Shown here piece after piece: positions 1-10,536 of a stretch of DNA of 64,000 bases (positions are counted from its first letter, which is position 1; the number at the start of each line of letters is the position of its first letter). This DNA comes from Lingula anatina (taxonomy: Eukaryota > Brachiopoda > Lingulata > Lingulida > Lingulidae): assembly GCF_001039355.2 (NCBI RefSeq), contig NW_019775743.1, positions 161,138 through 225,137 on the forward strand, in the 5' to 3' direction. The notes below the pieces were generated by a model. It worked only from the letters and a program-made list of their open reading frames with translations, had not been told where the DNA came from and made no database searches. Made by a program: the position numbers and the translations under genes.

Positions 1-2322
1 CTGATGAATATTTTGCTAGGTTACGTACAGAAGCTAGTACAAGCAGTAGAAGTGGTGGAAATGATTCTGACATTGATGTAAGCTCGGTGCATACATCGGA
101 TCTGAGTGACTTCAGTTGGAGTGATAGTGAAAGTGACACAGGTAGGAGCTCACCTGGCAATGACAGTGACCTGTCAGATGACGATAATAGATGGAGTAAT
201 AGACTGCGTGATGTTGATTTACATGAATTTAGGCAGCCAGTAGGGCCTGTGCATGATTTAGAATTTGACCACAATCCACTGGATTACTTTTATCTGTTGT
301 TTGAAAACCAGTTCTTTGATGTCATTACCAACGAAACGAACAGGTATGCAGTTGCTAAGGGACCAGATCCGCGATGGTACCCAGCCACAGTTGAAGAAAT
401 CAAGGCATATTTTGGCATTCAAATATTGATGGGCATTCACCAATTACCTGCATACTGGTGCTACTGGTCTGAAGATGAATACCTGAGAGTAGATGTCATC
501 TCAAAGATTATGTCCAAAACCAGGTATGAAAAGCTGACTCAGTACATTCATGTCACTGATGACACCAATAACCCACCCCATGGAGAGAATGGTCATGATA
601 CTATTGCCAAAATAAGACCTCTCTTTGACATGGCAGTTGAAAACTTTCAAAAATCATATGAACCTAGTAGAGAATTGTCAGTTGATGAAGCAATGATTGG
701 TTTCAAAGGACGTCTGAACTTCAAACAATATATGCCTGGAAAACCCACTAAATGGGGCATCAAGGTGTGGGAGTTAGCAGATTCTGCCACAGGGTATGTA
801 CTAAATATGAAGGTATATACAGGCAAGGATGCCCATGACAACAGAGCAGGCCAGAACCTAGGATACAAGGTTGTAGATTTCCTCACAATACCCTTCCAGA
901 ATAAGTTCCACCATGTCTATTTTGACAATTTCTTCAGTTCGGTCAAGCTCCTAGAACACCTGGAGGAAAATGGCACCTACTCTTGTTCCACAGTAAGGCT
1001 AAACAGGAAAGGCCTCCCACCAGAAATAAAAAAAGCCAACCCCAAAATCCAAGGAGAGAGCATCAAAATGCAAAAAGGAAATATGCTTGCAGTCGTGTGG
1101 TTTGACAAAAGAAAAGTTGCGCTTTTGGCTACCTGCCAAAATCCAGGTGACATTCAGGTTTTACGTCGACGTGCACGAGATGGTCAACTCCATGGAATAG
1201 CCAAGCCAATTGCAATTATGAAATACAACCAGTTCATGGGTGGTGTTGACTTATCTGACCAAATGAGGGCTTATTATCCAGTAGGACGTGAATCGAAAAA
1301 GTGGTGGAAGTACCTCTTGTGGTTCATTGTTGACCTTTGTGTAATTAACTCATTTATTCTATACCAGGAAACATTACCTGGCCAATTGGATGATGATGAT
1401 GAGTGCCCACCCAAACAAAGCCACCTCATGTTCAGGTTGAATGTTGCCAGGACTCTAATTGCTGGTTACAGCAGCAAACAGAAAGCTGGTCGGAAGCGAA
1501 AAAACACAGTGGAAAATGTGGTTGTAGCCGAAGGGAACATAGGTGCGCACAGGCTCGTTAAGCTTGAAACCAGGAAAAAGGTGTGTGTACAGTGTTCTGC
1601 TAGGCAGAGGAGGACACCAAGTGGCCGTAAGGTGGAGACAACCTTCCAGTGTGTAATCTGTTGCGTGGCACTCTGCAAGTCAGGTTGTTTCACTGAATTT
1701 CACCATGAACACATGCTTTAGCACACCTGTAATTAGTGGAGCTTACCTGGATCTCCAATTAACTTAAAATGTAACCAGGAACATTATGAATTGTGTACAT
1801 AGGCATAAATAACAACACATTTAATCATATTATGTACTTTATTTGAAAACTGCACTTTATTTGAAAACTGCACAATCTTATAACAAGTGAATATATTGCG
1901 TACACTATACCTGGCTCGTTAGTCATAACTCATTACTCATCATATGATTGACTTTCATCTATGGAAAGGATACATATGTGGATACTATCTCTGACTGAAG
2001 GTAATTTGACTGATTGAAGGTAATAAACAGTTTCGCATGTACAATTTAATTCAATATAAAGTTCAATTTATGCAAAATTTACCTGTTCTCACCTGTAAAT
2101 GGTTAATTAATAGATTGTAAGGTAAGGTATTGCCAAAAAAACATCACATTTGTGAAGTTCATATAGTTGTTACTAATTGCTGAAAATTTGGTAAACTTTG
2201 ATCAAGAAATAGAGATTTGGTGTTGCTTCAAACATTTTATGTCTGTTTTGGTGAATTTTGCTCAAATAATGCAAGGATACAGCACCGGTGTACCCTGGGT
2301 AATATGAGGGCGAAAGGGTTAA
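1..2322 (+). mobile_element. piggyBac transposon, right-hand portion with terminus and TTAA target
   Basis: After the transposase stop there is ~600 bp of AT-rich 3' sequence with AATAAA at 2022-2027. The sequence then reaches cgaaaggg at 2311-2318, immediately followed by TTAA at 2319-2322. A piggyBac right end reads ...AAAGGG next to a TTAA target, and a subterminal palindrome (accctgggt at 2292-2300) lies just inside it. The left end is outside the window, so the target-site copy there cannot be checked. Confidence 0.8.
3..1721 (+). CDS. piggyBac-type DDD transposase, start lies before the window
   Basis: Cut-and-paste transposase of the piggyBac superfamily (PGBD4-like). The frame is open from base 3, so the protein begins upstream; the GTG at 87 is only an internal valine. 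The first ~45 visible residues are acidic and serine-rich, as is usual for these proteins. Counting residue 1 at base 87, the catalytic aspartates are D200 in SVDEAMIGFKGR, D280 in VYFDNFFSS and D388 in FMGGVDLSDQM, with spacing typical of the family. The C-terminal ~45 residues form a Cys/His-rich domain (CVQCSARQ, CVICC, CKSGCF, HHEHM) that in this family binds the terminal repeats. No internal stop or frameshift is seen, so the visible part could be functional. It could also be a domesticated PGBD gene, but the transposon end just downstream argues for a live or recently live element. Confidence 0.93.
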   Translation, partial: DEYFARLRTEASTSSRSGGNDSDIDVSSVHTSDLSDFSWSDSESDTGRSSPGNDSDLSDDDNRWSNRLRDVDLHEFRQPVGPVHDLEFDHNPLDYFYLLFENQFFDVITNETNRYAVAKGPDPRWYPATVEEIKAYFGIQILMGIHQLPAYWCYWSEDEYLRVDVISKIMSKTRYEKLTQYIHVTDDTNNPPHGENGHDTIAKIRPLFDMAVENFQKSYEPSRELSVDEAMIGFKGRLNFKQYMPGKPTKWGIKVWELADSATGYVLNMKVYTGKDAHDNRAGQNLGYKVVDFLTIPFQNKFHHVYFDNFFSSVKLLEHLEENGTYSCSTVRLNRKGLPPEIKKANPKIQGESIKMQKGNMLAVVWFDKRKVALLATCQNPGDIQVLRRRARDGQLHGIAKPIAIMKYNQFMGGVDLSDQMRAYYPVGRESKKWWKYLLWFIVDLCVINSFILYQETLPGQLDDDDECPPKQSHLMFRLNVARTLIAGYSSKQKAGRKRKNTVENVVVAEGNIGAHRLVKLETRKKVCVQCSARQRRTPSGRKVETTFQCVICCVALCKSGCFTEFHHEHML

Positions 2323-2454
2323 CATAGCGTTCCCTAAGGAAGTTACTTATTACTAGCGTAGTTCTTGATGCAATGTTTTAGGTTACATCAACCCCCGTAT
2401 CATAACATAAAACTTTCAAACAATATGCACAATCTTTTTACAATCAGATATTGT

Positions 2455-2945
2455 AGAAATTCACATTATTTTTGACAAACCAGTCTATAAAAATATTTTC
2501 CTAAACAAGTTGAACGTGAAAGGAGAGATAAGCTTGGCTCCTTAGGATTGAATGTGGAAGAAATCACCAACAGTCTGGCATAATTTTATAAGCAAAAGAA
2601 CTAACAAGGGCAAACTATAATTGCCTACCTTGGTGATACCTTATTGCAGCTTCACTGTGAGCAATTACACTAAGATAGGTGTACTAGGTTGTATGTAGCT
2701 GGTAGTTTTAATGATCTATGCAGGGTAGCTGTAAATGTTCTGTTAAGGTCTTAGGAGGCTGCTTTACTAAGTTCAAACCACGAAGAAGGGGACAGTTTAG
2801 TCTGGCTTCACAATCTGAATAGTTCACAAAACAATGGGATAATCTTATCACCAGATACTGATGTACTAGAAATAGGACTTGGTTTATATGATAGCAGAAA
2901 GTACCGAGATAAAAGACATCTTGATAAAAATAAGTTGTAAATTGT
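2455..2945 (+). pseudogene. decayed XPG/PIN-like gene-family copy (divergent)
   Basis: Translating across several frames gives a broken protein with IIFDKP, PKQVERER, GDSLVWLHNL and IILSPDTDVLEIGL. The same blocks occur in the same order at 13975-14713 and 18595-19470, so the three are copies of one family. This copy is the most divergent. SPDTDVL plus the SGCDF..FF.G.GK block seen in the other copies recalls the acidic motif and I-region of XPG/FEN1-like nucleases; similar multi-copy genes of unknown function occur in many invertebrates. Stops and frameshifts show it is dead. Confidence 0.5.
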
Positions 2946-3261
2946 ATGAGGAAAAATAATGTTAATGTTAAAAAGGTGCATGACTAAAAAGGTGAATGAT
3001 CCCAGCTTGAATAGTTTAGATAGAAAGGTACAGAGGGCATTGGAGGTGAAACGTAGAAAAGAGAAGAAGGAAGAAGAGAAAAGAAAGAAAACAGAGAGGA
3101 ATGTAGTAGAGGGAAATTTCTCCCTTGAAGAACCTTGAGAAGGAACCGAGGCACCAAATACACCCTTTAGACAGGCACCGATCTGCAACATTTGCAACGG
3201 TATGGAGCCACCATGCAGTAGCACCACTGATGTGGTGGAGGAGGTGTAAGAATTTTTATGT
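2946..3261. other. no recognised feature
   Basis: AT- and purine-rich sequence with a run of AAG/GAA-type codons near 3050-3110. No coding signal, repeat boundary or RNA gene could be supported on either strand. Confidence 0.5.
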
Positions 3262-3489
3262 TACGTTGTTTGTAACGTGCAAGAACATATCACTTGCGTT
3301 AAAACCCCTACATTTTTGGACATTTTCCTGTGTTATAACTGCTGGAATTTATCTCAGTAAGGGACAAACATTGGTTGAGTTCTTTTGTTTTATTTTATTT
3401 TTTAAAAAGATTTATATTGTTTTTTTCTTATTTATACTGCAAAAGTAAACATACAAGTGATATGTTCTTGTGTGTTACAAACAACGCAA
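3262..3489. repeat. MITE-like element with ~37-bp inverted ends
   Basis: The arm at about 3261-3297 (core gcaagaacatatcacttg) is repeated as its reverse complement at 3453-3489, with about four mismatches over 37 bp. The two arms enclose ~155 bp of AT-rich sequence with no ORF. This is the structure of a short non-autonomous DNA transposon. No clear target duplication was found, so the superfamily is open. Confidence 0.6.
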
Positions 3490-4304
3490 CGGTTAACTTC
3501 TAGTGGGCTGGACATTGTTTTCCGTTACAGAGCCGTAAATATACTGTTACATATATACACAAAAATATTGTGCATGACAGTCCTGGCTGCACGGCAGTGT
3601 AATGCAGCGGAATTACCCCTGGGTGGAGCCAGGTGAAGGTGCTTCTGGGGAGGAAGATTGTGAACAATCCAGCAGTGTTGCCATCAATCCAAGATCTGTA
3701 TGCCCAACGACAAATGTACAGCAATGTTCTTCATCTGGTGGATATAATTTTAACACTACCACTCTTCTGCTGTTTGTGAAAGTGGCTTATCATCTATAAA
3801 GCAAATCGAATCAAACTAGAAATTCAGTCTGAAAACTGACGCAGCATCAGATCTGCTAGGTGTTTCCACTGAAGGCCCTTCTTAAGAGGATAATAATGCA
3901 TACTGCTCTATTTAGCAAAAAGTGACTTTTATCTTTGTGTGTGCAGCTACATACAATAGTTTGATGTGTATGAAATTGCTGTGAAAATTGTGAAAGTCTC
4001 AGTTAATACAGTAGATACAGTTCCAATTTATAAACATTAAATTTCAGTCAATTAAAGGGGCAGTCAGTCTGTTAAAAGTGCAGAAAAATGCTATGAAGTA
4101 ACCAGTGGCATGAAATTTAGAATTTTTTTTTAATGAAAAGAGAAAAAATTAAAATACTGTCCTTGAATTGACTTCAAAATTTATTTGTAAAGACTGCAAT
4201 GTAAAGCTGGGTGAAAGCTCTACTAAAGATCACAAACTTATCTTAAATTACTGTCTGAATTCGGACTTTTTCAGGTTTAACCTAAATTATTACTCCATAT
4301 TCTA
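3490..4304. other. unassigned sequence
   Basis: Mixed-composition sequence with short open stretches only, for example 3602-3799. Nothing in it resembles a known family and no repeat partner was noticed elsewhere in the window. It may be more decayed transposon sequence, judging from its surroundings. Confidence 0.4.
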
Positions 4305-4499
4305 ATGGATTTTATTTCCGGTGATAAGAACAAAATGTCTAAAATTGAATGGAATATCCATAATATTGCCATCAACAGAGGAGACCCACTTCCCCGTGAC
4401 GATGGGCAGCAGCGTCCCCCAAGCGACATGGGCATCATATATCAGGGTCCAAATGATGTACGGGCATTTAGGGACCATATTGCTCAAACATACTTCTAG
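4305..4499 (+). pseudogene. short coding-like fragment, family unknown
   Basis: A 64-codon open stretch ending in TAG has protein-like composition, including NIAINRGDPLPRDDGQQRPP and SDMGIIYQGPNDVRAF. It looks like the tail of a larger protein rather than noise. No family is recognised and no upstream exon with splice signals was identified. The flanking transposon remains make an old transposon-borne gene likely. Confidence 0.3.
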
Positions 4500-4666
4500 A
4501 GCATTAAAATTGTCAAGTGTTACTCCTTTGGCATGAGGTGTATTTTGAAAAAGTTATTGTATTATATCCAAAGTAAGTCAGTAAACAAACGCATAAAGAT
4601 CTATCATCAGAAACAAAAGCAATCAAACACAAATGCTGCACTACAATGGACAATCTCAAGCACATT

Positions 4667-4812
4667 CAAAAGTTAACCAAGGGAAAGGCTCTTAAAAACG
4701 CATGATGTTCTTTGCCAAATTCACCAAGAAAAAGAAGAACAAAAGTTAACCACGGGAAAGGCTCTTAAAAACGCATGATTTCCTTTGCCAAATTCACCAA
4801 GAAAAAGAAGAA
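4667..4812. repeat. 73-bp direct tandem repeat, two copies
   Basis: A block starting caaaagttaacca at 4667 recurs from 4740. The two copies differ at only a few positions (for example gatgttctttgcc versus gatttcctttgcc). The second copy runs into the pseudogene fragment at 4830. Confidence 0.85.
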
Positions 4813-4829
4813 CCATAGCTGTAAAACTT

Positions 4830-5062
4830 GCAACAAAAACTGCACTTGTATCACCAAAGTCCTCAATAACAGTTGGGAACCCTTGCACTGACCAGACAGT
4901 GAAGAAAGAAGTGTTAGACTTTTACTGTAGGGATGAAACCTCTTGGCAGGTTCCTGGGTGTAAAGACGGATATTATTTGTAGAAGAGATAGCAATGGAGA
5001 AAAGAAGATGACAGACTTGCAAACTCTATATATGCTTACCTCGCTTTCTGAAGCATATGAAA
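4830..5062 (+). pseudogene. fragment of an invertebrate multi-copy protein (FY..DD.S...PG.KD type)
   Basis: The translation contains VLDFYCRDETSWQVPGCKD. After a one-frame shift it continues VRRDSNGEKKM, then LQTLYMLTSLSEAYENYC. This order matches an uncharacterised multi-copy invertebrate protein family I recall, with an FY-x-DD-x-S-x3-PG-x-KD motif followed by a basic patch and L-x2-Y. The frameshift near 4975 and a poly(A) run at 5091-5106 soon after show a truncated dead copy. The family assignment is from memory and moderate at best. Confidence 0.35.
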
Positions 5063-5161
5063 ATTATTGTAAGACAGTTGCTACTGACAAAAAAAAAAAA
5101 AAAAAACCCTACAGTACCCTGTTTTGCAACAAAGAATTGTCTTGTACATTTTAATGCAATG

Positions 5162-5596
5162 TGTTACACATCGCCGCCATGGACGACGTGCTGCATCATG
5201 TGTGGCCAATGACGTGGCTCACGCGTGGAGGCCATGATGCTCTCTGCATCTTTTGATGCTGTAGTTTTGTTTTGTTTGATGTTCCGTGAGCTGGTTTATT
5301 CTGTTATGAAGTGTAATTCACAATATTTGACGTTCTTGTAGCTTCTTAATTCTCTACTACTATGTTATTACTTATTAATGTTATTACTTCTCTTCATTCA
5401 ATAACCCTATAAATAGAACTCTGTTTCACTCATCTTCTTTATGTAAGTGCATTATAAAAGGCTAGTCAGAGTCTGAGTGTACACAGGGAACTAACAGTAA
5501 CTGTTCTTTTCATTAGACCCCAGCACATCCACAGGGTGCTCTGGAAGCTTTATTTCTATTCTTAATTTTATTTCCAAGAATAAATTTAGTGTAACG
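5162..5596 (+). repeat. LTR-like sequence with TATA box and polyadenylation signal
   Basis: The block starts TGTTAC and ends near GTGTAAC. It holds a TATA-like box (tataaatag near 5409), followed ~170 bp later by AATAAA at about 5580. Its last ~130 bp (from aggctagtcagagtctg near 5460) recurs at 21838-21975. A promoter followed by a poly(A) signal inside a repeated block is what a retroelement LTR looks like. No gag-pol reading frame is present, so this is a solo or broken LTR at best. Confidence 0.4.
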
Positions 5597-5860
5597 TCTC
5601 CCCCCCTTCTGTTTTGCATTCCAATACAACATCTTCACCTTATCCCTTCAGAAATTCACTTTGGAAGGGTACGTTAGCGGTTACGTACCTGCCCTCCACT
5701 TTTACTTGATTCCCCCTACTACAATTATTTCCGTCAATTGTAAGAAACTTTACTCTAAAGATGACAAAACTACAGTGCATCGACAATGCATGGAAGCCGC
5801 CATATATGCCACTTCATGTTGACCTATGTCGTACGCAAAGCTCTTGCTTTGCGCGACTGA

Positions 5861-6010
5861 TGACGTCGCCGCGTCAGAGTATAAATAGAGTGGCGCGCTG
5901 TATGAAAAAAAAAAAAAAACGTTTTCACAGATTGGAGTACAGAGAGAGTGTTTTCACAGATTGGAGTACAGAGAGAGCGTTTTTCACAGATTCGAGTACA
6001 GACTAAGACC
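5861..6010 (+). promoter_or_regulatory. CRE plus TATA promoter-like block with a 29-30-bp triple repeat
   Basis: TGACGTC at 5861-5867 lies 13 bp before TATAAATAG (5880-5888). A poly(A) run and three direct copies of ttttcacagattNgagtaca, starting near 5921, 5950 and 5980, follow. A CRE, a TATA box and a transcribed-side repeat form a credible polymerase II promoter, probably the U3/R part of another LTR element. No gene is attached to it. Confidence 0.4.
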
Positions 6011-7287
6011 AGACTTAGAAGAGAGTTATCAGTAAGCCTTAGGGCAGCCCCTAGGGGCTAGCCCGCTCTGTTTTTCTTCTCATTTTTAGGGGGGTCTTAT
6101 TAAAGAGATTTAAATGTTTGGTAGATTGAACTATAGATTATAACTGCATTTGTTCCATTGCTAGATTGACGTAGAAGTTTTACGGAAACCTTATTCCCAT
6201 GTAGCCCCAGTTTTCAATACTAACTAGAACAGTTTATACTGAGTCCGATTATGGACACAGACTAGTTAAGTTTGTTATAGCTACTGCAGTTGTTTTATTG
6301 ACAGCAGTAAGTATTGAAGTTCGTTATTTTCACAGCCATCAATTCCTTGACAGCAGTGAGTAGTTAAGGTAAAACATGGGCAGTTTTAATTTATCATTTC
6401 ATTTTCGCTTATTTTCCTAATTTCTAATCATTCCATGTTGTCATAAAAAAAAGCCGGCCAGGTACGGGACGCCATAGTAGAGCGGACGTCCACTTGGGTC
6501 TGATGCCGAGTTCCAGCCCAAGAGTGTTCCTCCAGTGTGAAGGGAGTCGAGTTACCCCGTGTGAAGGGGCAGATTTTGCTTTTGTTCTTTTAGTTCAGTA
6601 TGTCCATCCGGAGGAGTCGAGTGGATGCCAGCTGACTGTGACCTTAGAAACGGAGACGTGGTGAAGATTGTCCAACCCCTGCCACGGGACGCAAGGCCGT
6701 AGCGGGCCGATCCCTTACAGTGCTTCCCTGCGAACCCCCGTCCCCACCCATGCGAGTTCAGAGATTTCACACGGAACAGACGGTGCCCAGGGAGTGGAAA
6801 ATGTGGGCTTGTGATATGTGAAGATTAACCTTGCTCTTTCCGTGCCAATGATCACTGGTCCCGAGTCAAAGGGTTTCAATGCCGCCAAGATCTCCACCGA
6901 TTGGTTTGAAGGCCGCGGCGATCCCCTGCGCCCTCGTCACTGGTGACCGGAAAGATTGTCAGTATTGAGTTGGTTTCACTTGACCTGCACCCTTGCGTAT
7001 TTCTGGTAGAGAGAATCGCCGTATCCACATCAGAGCTGGTGAAGCTGGAATGGGGCTGTCGGGAGAGGGTGCACACCGAGAGCTGACTTGGATTCCCCTA
7101 GCGACTGCGGCCGTGCGATGTGGTATGAACTCCCTACCATGAGGCCAACATCTTGAAGAGAGAATTACAAAACGGAGAGCACCACGGAGATGAGTGACAC
7201 TAAGAAAATAACATGTTTAAGCCCGTCGGCGGTTAGTGCTGAGATCATTTCTTGACCAATTCACTATAAGCCGTCGGGTTCGTCGCC
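6011..7287. other. GC-richer non-coding stretch
   Basis: From about 6440 to 7250 the sequence is clearly more GC-rich than its surroundings, but both strands are full of stops and no rRNA, tRNA or protein family is recognised. It could be the untranslated leader of the LTR-type element implied by the promoter upstream. That is a guess from position only. Confidence 0.4.
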
Positions 7288-7600
7288 AGCCACGACGCTA
7301 CCTTAAGATTGACTACGTACGATAATCCATATGAGAAGACACGCGATCTACCGGAAACGCTGCGCTACCCATAGGAAGACTACGCGAGCCACGACGATAC
7401 CATAAGATTACTACGTACGATAATCCATATGAGAAGATACGCGATCTACGGGAAACGCTGCGCTACCCATAGGAAGACTACGCAAGCCACAACGCTACCA
7501 TAAGATGACTACGTACGATAATCCATATGAGAAGATACACGATCTACCGGAACCGCTGCACTACACATAAGAAGACTACGCGAGCCACGACACTACCAGA
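7288..7600. repeat. ~98-bp minisatellite, just over three copies
   Basis: The phrase agccacgacgctacc begins at 7288 and recurs at 7387, 7485 and 7583, giving periods of 99, 98 and 98 bp. Each unit holds tacgtacgataatccatatg and a block ending gaagactacgcgagcc. Copies differ by scattered substitutions. Confidence 0.85.
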
Positions 7601-7758
7601 AATGTCTTCGTTGTCTTCGTTTTACTACCCAGATGCTGTCGGCGTGCGCATCATTTGAAATTTATGAACTTTAATGACCATAAGTCACGTCAAAGGATAC
7701 TTGGAAATGCATGAACTATTGTGGCCATAAGTCACGTTTATATTGCATGAATTTTATA

Positions 7759-8081
7759 ATTCAATATTTGGAGATTTAATAATCATATTGGAAATGTAAT
7801 ACATGTCTTTTTATTTCCGAAGGTTGGGGATAGACTTTCCCCAAAATACAGGTAACATCAATCCCACACCGCATCGGGGTGTCGTCGCGATTCGAGGCGA
7901 ACGGACGCGTCGCGTTACATTGGTGGCAGCTAATAGGAACACCCCTTGACGAGTACCCAAGTTCCCTGCATGGATGGAGAAGAAGACCAGCAGAGCCAAA
8001 TTAAAAATTATCTTTAAAATACCACATGTTGTTCTATCCAGCTTACATTATTAGATGTGTAAAAGTGTATTCTGAAGACTC
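7759..8081. repeat. LTR-end-like repeat, copy 1
   Basis: Contains cgcgttaca directly followed by ttggtggcagc (7909-7929), which looks like an LTR end next to a tRNA-primer binding site. It ends ccagcttacattattag...tgtgtaaaag. A near-identical copy starts at 8250, immediately after a single N at 8244. The last ~60 bp is also shared with 21980-22040. No reverse transcriptase is present. Confidence 0.55.
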
Positions 8082-8243
8082 TAAAGGGTAATTCCAATCA
8101 AAATTTCAAAGTTTACGGAAAAAGCTGAACGCCAGGAGATTTTTTTTAAAAAAAATGCATGCAGTGACATAATGAAAAATTTTCTTTGCTTACTTCTTTA
8201 GAAATATTCCTTTCTCTTGGTATCCAATTTCCCTCATTGAATT
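8082..8243. repeat. partial copy of the 297-bp tandem unit, ending at a single N
   Basis: From tctaaagggtaattccaatc onward this matches the first ~165 bp of the units at 10893-11722. It stops at gaatt, where the assembly shows an isolated N (8244). The truncation coincides exactly with the N, so the end may be an assembly artefact. Confidence 0.8.
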
Positions 8244-8249
8244 NTTTTT

Positions 8250-8555
8250 GTATTCAATATTTGGAGATTTAATAATCATATTGGAAATGTAATACATGTC
8301 TTTTTATTTCCGAAGGTTGGGGATAGACTTTCCCCAAAATACAGGTAACATCAATCCCACACCGCGTCGGGGTGTCGTCGCGATTCGAGGCGAACGGACG
8401 CGTCGCGTTACATTGGTGGCAGCTAATAGGAACACCCCTTGACGAGTACCCAAGTTCCCTGCATGGATGGAGAAGAAGACCAGCAGAGCCAAATTAAAAA
8501 TTATCTTTAAAATACCACATGTTGTTCTATCCAGCTTACATTATTAGATGTGTAA
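8250..8555. repeat. LTR-end-like repeat, copy 2, split by a hAT element
   Basis: Matches 7759-8060 almost base for base (one visible difference is gcatcgggg versus gcgtcgggg), up to gatgtgtaa. There the hAT element at 8556-10868 begins. The remainder of the repeat (gtgtaaaagtgtattctg) resumes right after the element at 10869. Copy 1 is therefore the paralogous empty site. Confidence 0.85.
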
Positions 8556-8739
8556 CAGTGATACAGAAACTTCATGTGAAAAGAGAGACATGTGTCTCCC
8601 ATTTCATAAAAATATGAGACACCAGGTTCAAAACAAGGGACACATCGTAAACACCATTTTTTATTTCCATAAAACAAGTTTTATTCTTAAAAAAAAAAAC
8701 ATTTGCTCCTTGAAACACTCTTAGGCATGATTACCAGAA

Positions 8740-9153
8740 GTGCCATTATTCATGTCATGTCAATGTAGTAATGTCACCACAAATGACAAGTATGTTGATG
8801 GCAATGTGGTCAAACAGGAATGCGTAATACTGAAGGAATTGGTCCTGGCAAACACTTACAGTTATGACAGTATGAAAGAACTCTGGGCAATTATCAACAT
8901 ATTTCATAAGAACAATTTCCCGAACTTGTGCAAATTGGCTGGCATAGCACTTGCCCTCCCAGTGCATACTGCAGACGTAGAACATGGCTTTAGTGCTCAA
9001 AATATAATCAAATCTAGCCTTAGAAATAGACTGATCAGTGAAAATTTACAAATGTTGATCGCCATAAAACTAAATGGCCCCCTTTCTCAGGATTTTGACT
9101 TTGGAAGTGCTCTTGGTGTGTTTAAAGCAAAACGACAAAGGCATTTCTCATGA
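8740..9153 (+). pseudogene. hAT transposase C-terminal dimerisation region, on the plus strand
   Basis: Encodes LCKLAGIALALPVHTADVEHGF and then SLRNRLISENLQMLIAIKLNGP. This is the conserved end of ZNF862/KIAA1586-like hAT transposases (the Dimer_Tnp_hAT region), where LP-x-H/S-S/T-A-x2-E-R/H-x-FS is diagnostic. The reading frame opens with GTG and only the last ~70 residues match the family well. It lies in the same element as the N-terminal half at 9225-10536 but on the opposite strand, so it cannot be part of one transcript. Confidence 0.75.
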
Positions 9154-9224
9154 ACATTGCTAAAACAACATTGCCAAAGATTGCCAAGATCAATACAATG
9201 CATCTAGACTGTTAAAAAGCTAAA

Positions 9225-10536
9225 TCAACGAACAGAATGTACTTTCTTTATCCTGATCTTGGGAGCATCTAATACATGATACATGAACTCCTGGTAGGTC
9301 TTCAAATATGGCACTCCATTGGCTGCTTTGCTAGACACCAGTGCAAGTTGGTGAGCAATGCAGTGCAGTTGAATGAGCTGTGGATTTATCTCTCTTTTTA
9401 GTGTTGTACCGACTCCATTGTGTTTTCTGGTTATAACCTGATGAGATAAAGATTGAAATTAATTTTTCCACATCAACATCTGATGAACTAACCAATATTT
9501 AAAAAAATTTAAACTATTAATTTATTTCATTATTAAAAAGTTTCCAAACTATTTTATATTTTGGAATTTTTCATATATATAACAGACTGACAGTAATAAT
9601 TATAATCATGACTAAATAAAATTCATGAATGAAATTTTAAATATTTATTCTATTTATTGTTTCCTTGTAATATATTACATATCCAGTACATTATTTAATT
9701 TATTCTATTTATCAACTTCACACCAGTTGTTTTATATTTATTTTTTCTTGATAATATTATGCAATACTGACCGATGCACCGTCACTTCCTAGTCCTACTA
9801 CCTTATCAGGCGGCACTTCAAACTTTGTCAAGAGATTTTTGACAGATGTTGCAATGGTGTCTGCTTTCCCATCCAGTATTTCACAATTCTCTAAGAAAAT
9901 GGTCTCTGGTTTACAGCCTGATGATATCCTCGCATACACACTCAGTTTTTTTTGTACTAGTAATGTCACATGATTCATCACAAAGCACAGAGATATAGTC
10001 GACATCTGTCAGCTTTTCTCTCATATCTCGTAGGATCACTTCGTATATACTCTCTTGAAAGTATTTGGCAATACTGTAGGATTGGTAGCTTTTTGCAATT
10101 GGCACAAGAGCACTGCAGCCTTGCTGTATCAAAAAATCAACAAAATCTGGGTACTTGGATGTTGCTATGTCCTGCTTTGCCAAGAAATATATTGTTCGTA
10201 GAGCATGGATTATGGCACTGTCGTTCTCACTAAACTGATTTTTTACCATTCTCGATAGAGTTGACCTTGAGATTTCATCTTGTACCGACTGGCGATGGTC
10301 AGCTGCTGAAGCATGCCGCTCCAAAGTCGCGGTTCTGAAGTTGCTACAGCCTTCGGTAAAAACGTTCTTTTTTGGCTTTTTACACATAGTGTGCAAAACA
10401 TATGGTTGTCTTTGTGTTCTAGCCATGCCCATTTTGATTTCCAAGCTTCATTGAACACTCGTTTGACACGTTTCCGAGGCAAACAAGCAGCCGACTGGTC
10501 ACGAGGTTCAGTTTCACTGTCACTTTGCTCCGCCAT
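9225..10536 (-). pseudogene. hAT transposase N-terminal and catalytic part, two frameshifts, one intron
   Basis: Starts at ATG 10536 with an acidic segment, then a zinc-finger-like MFCTLCVKSQ and, after a frameshift near 10365-10372 in an A-run, NVFTEGCSNFRTATLERH...DH. It continues to SVLCDESCDITSTKK, a second homopolymer frameshift near 9950, and VVGLGSDGAS. A GT-AG intron follows (9438-9771, gtcagt...tcatcag), and splicing restores VITRKHNGVGTTLKREI, then LIQLHCIAHQLALVSSKA, ending at TGA 9227-9225. Block order and motifs are those of ZNF862-like hAT transposases. The central all-alpha region that should follow is missing, and the C-terminus is inverted at 8740-9153. Confidence 0.78.

Noticed and set aside
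87-89. GTG as start of the piggyBac transposase
   Set aside because: The frame is open to the window edge and GTG is not used as a start in animal nuclear genes; the real start is upstream.
2808-3227. 139-codon minus-strand ORF
   Set aside because: Low-complexity Phe/Ser-rich translation of a purine-rich strand, overlapping the XPG-like pseudogene on the other strand.
6440-7250. Ribosomal RNA or other structured RNA in the GC-rich stretch
   Set aside because: No conserved rRNA, snRNA or tRNA words could be found on either strand.
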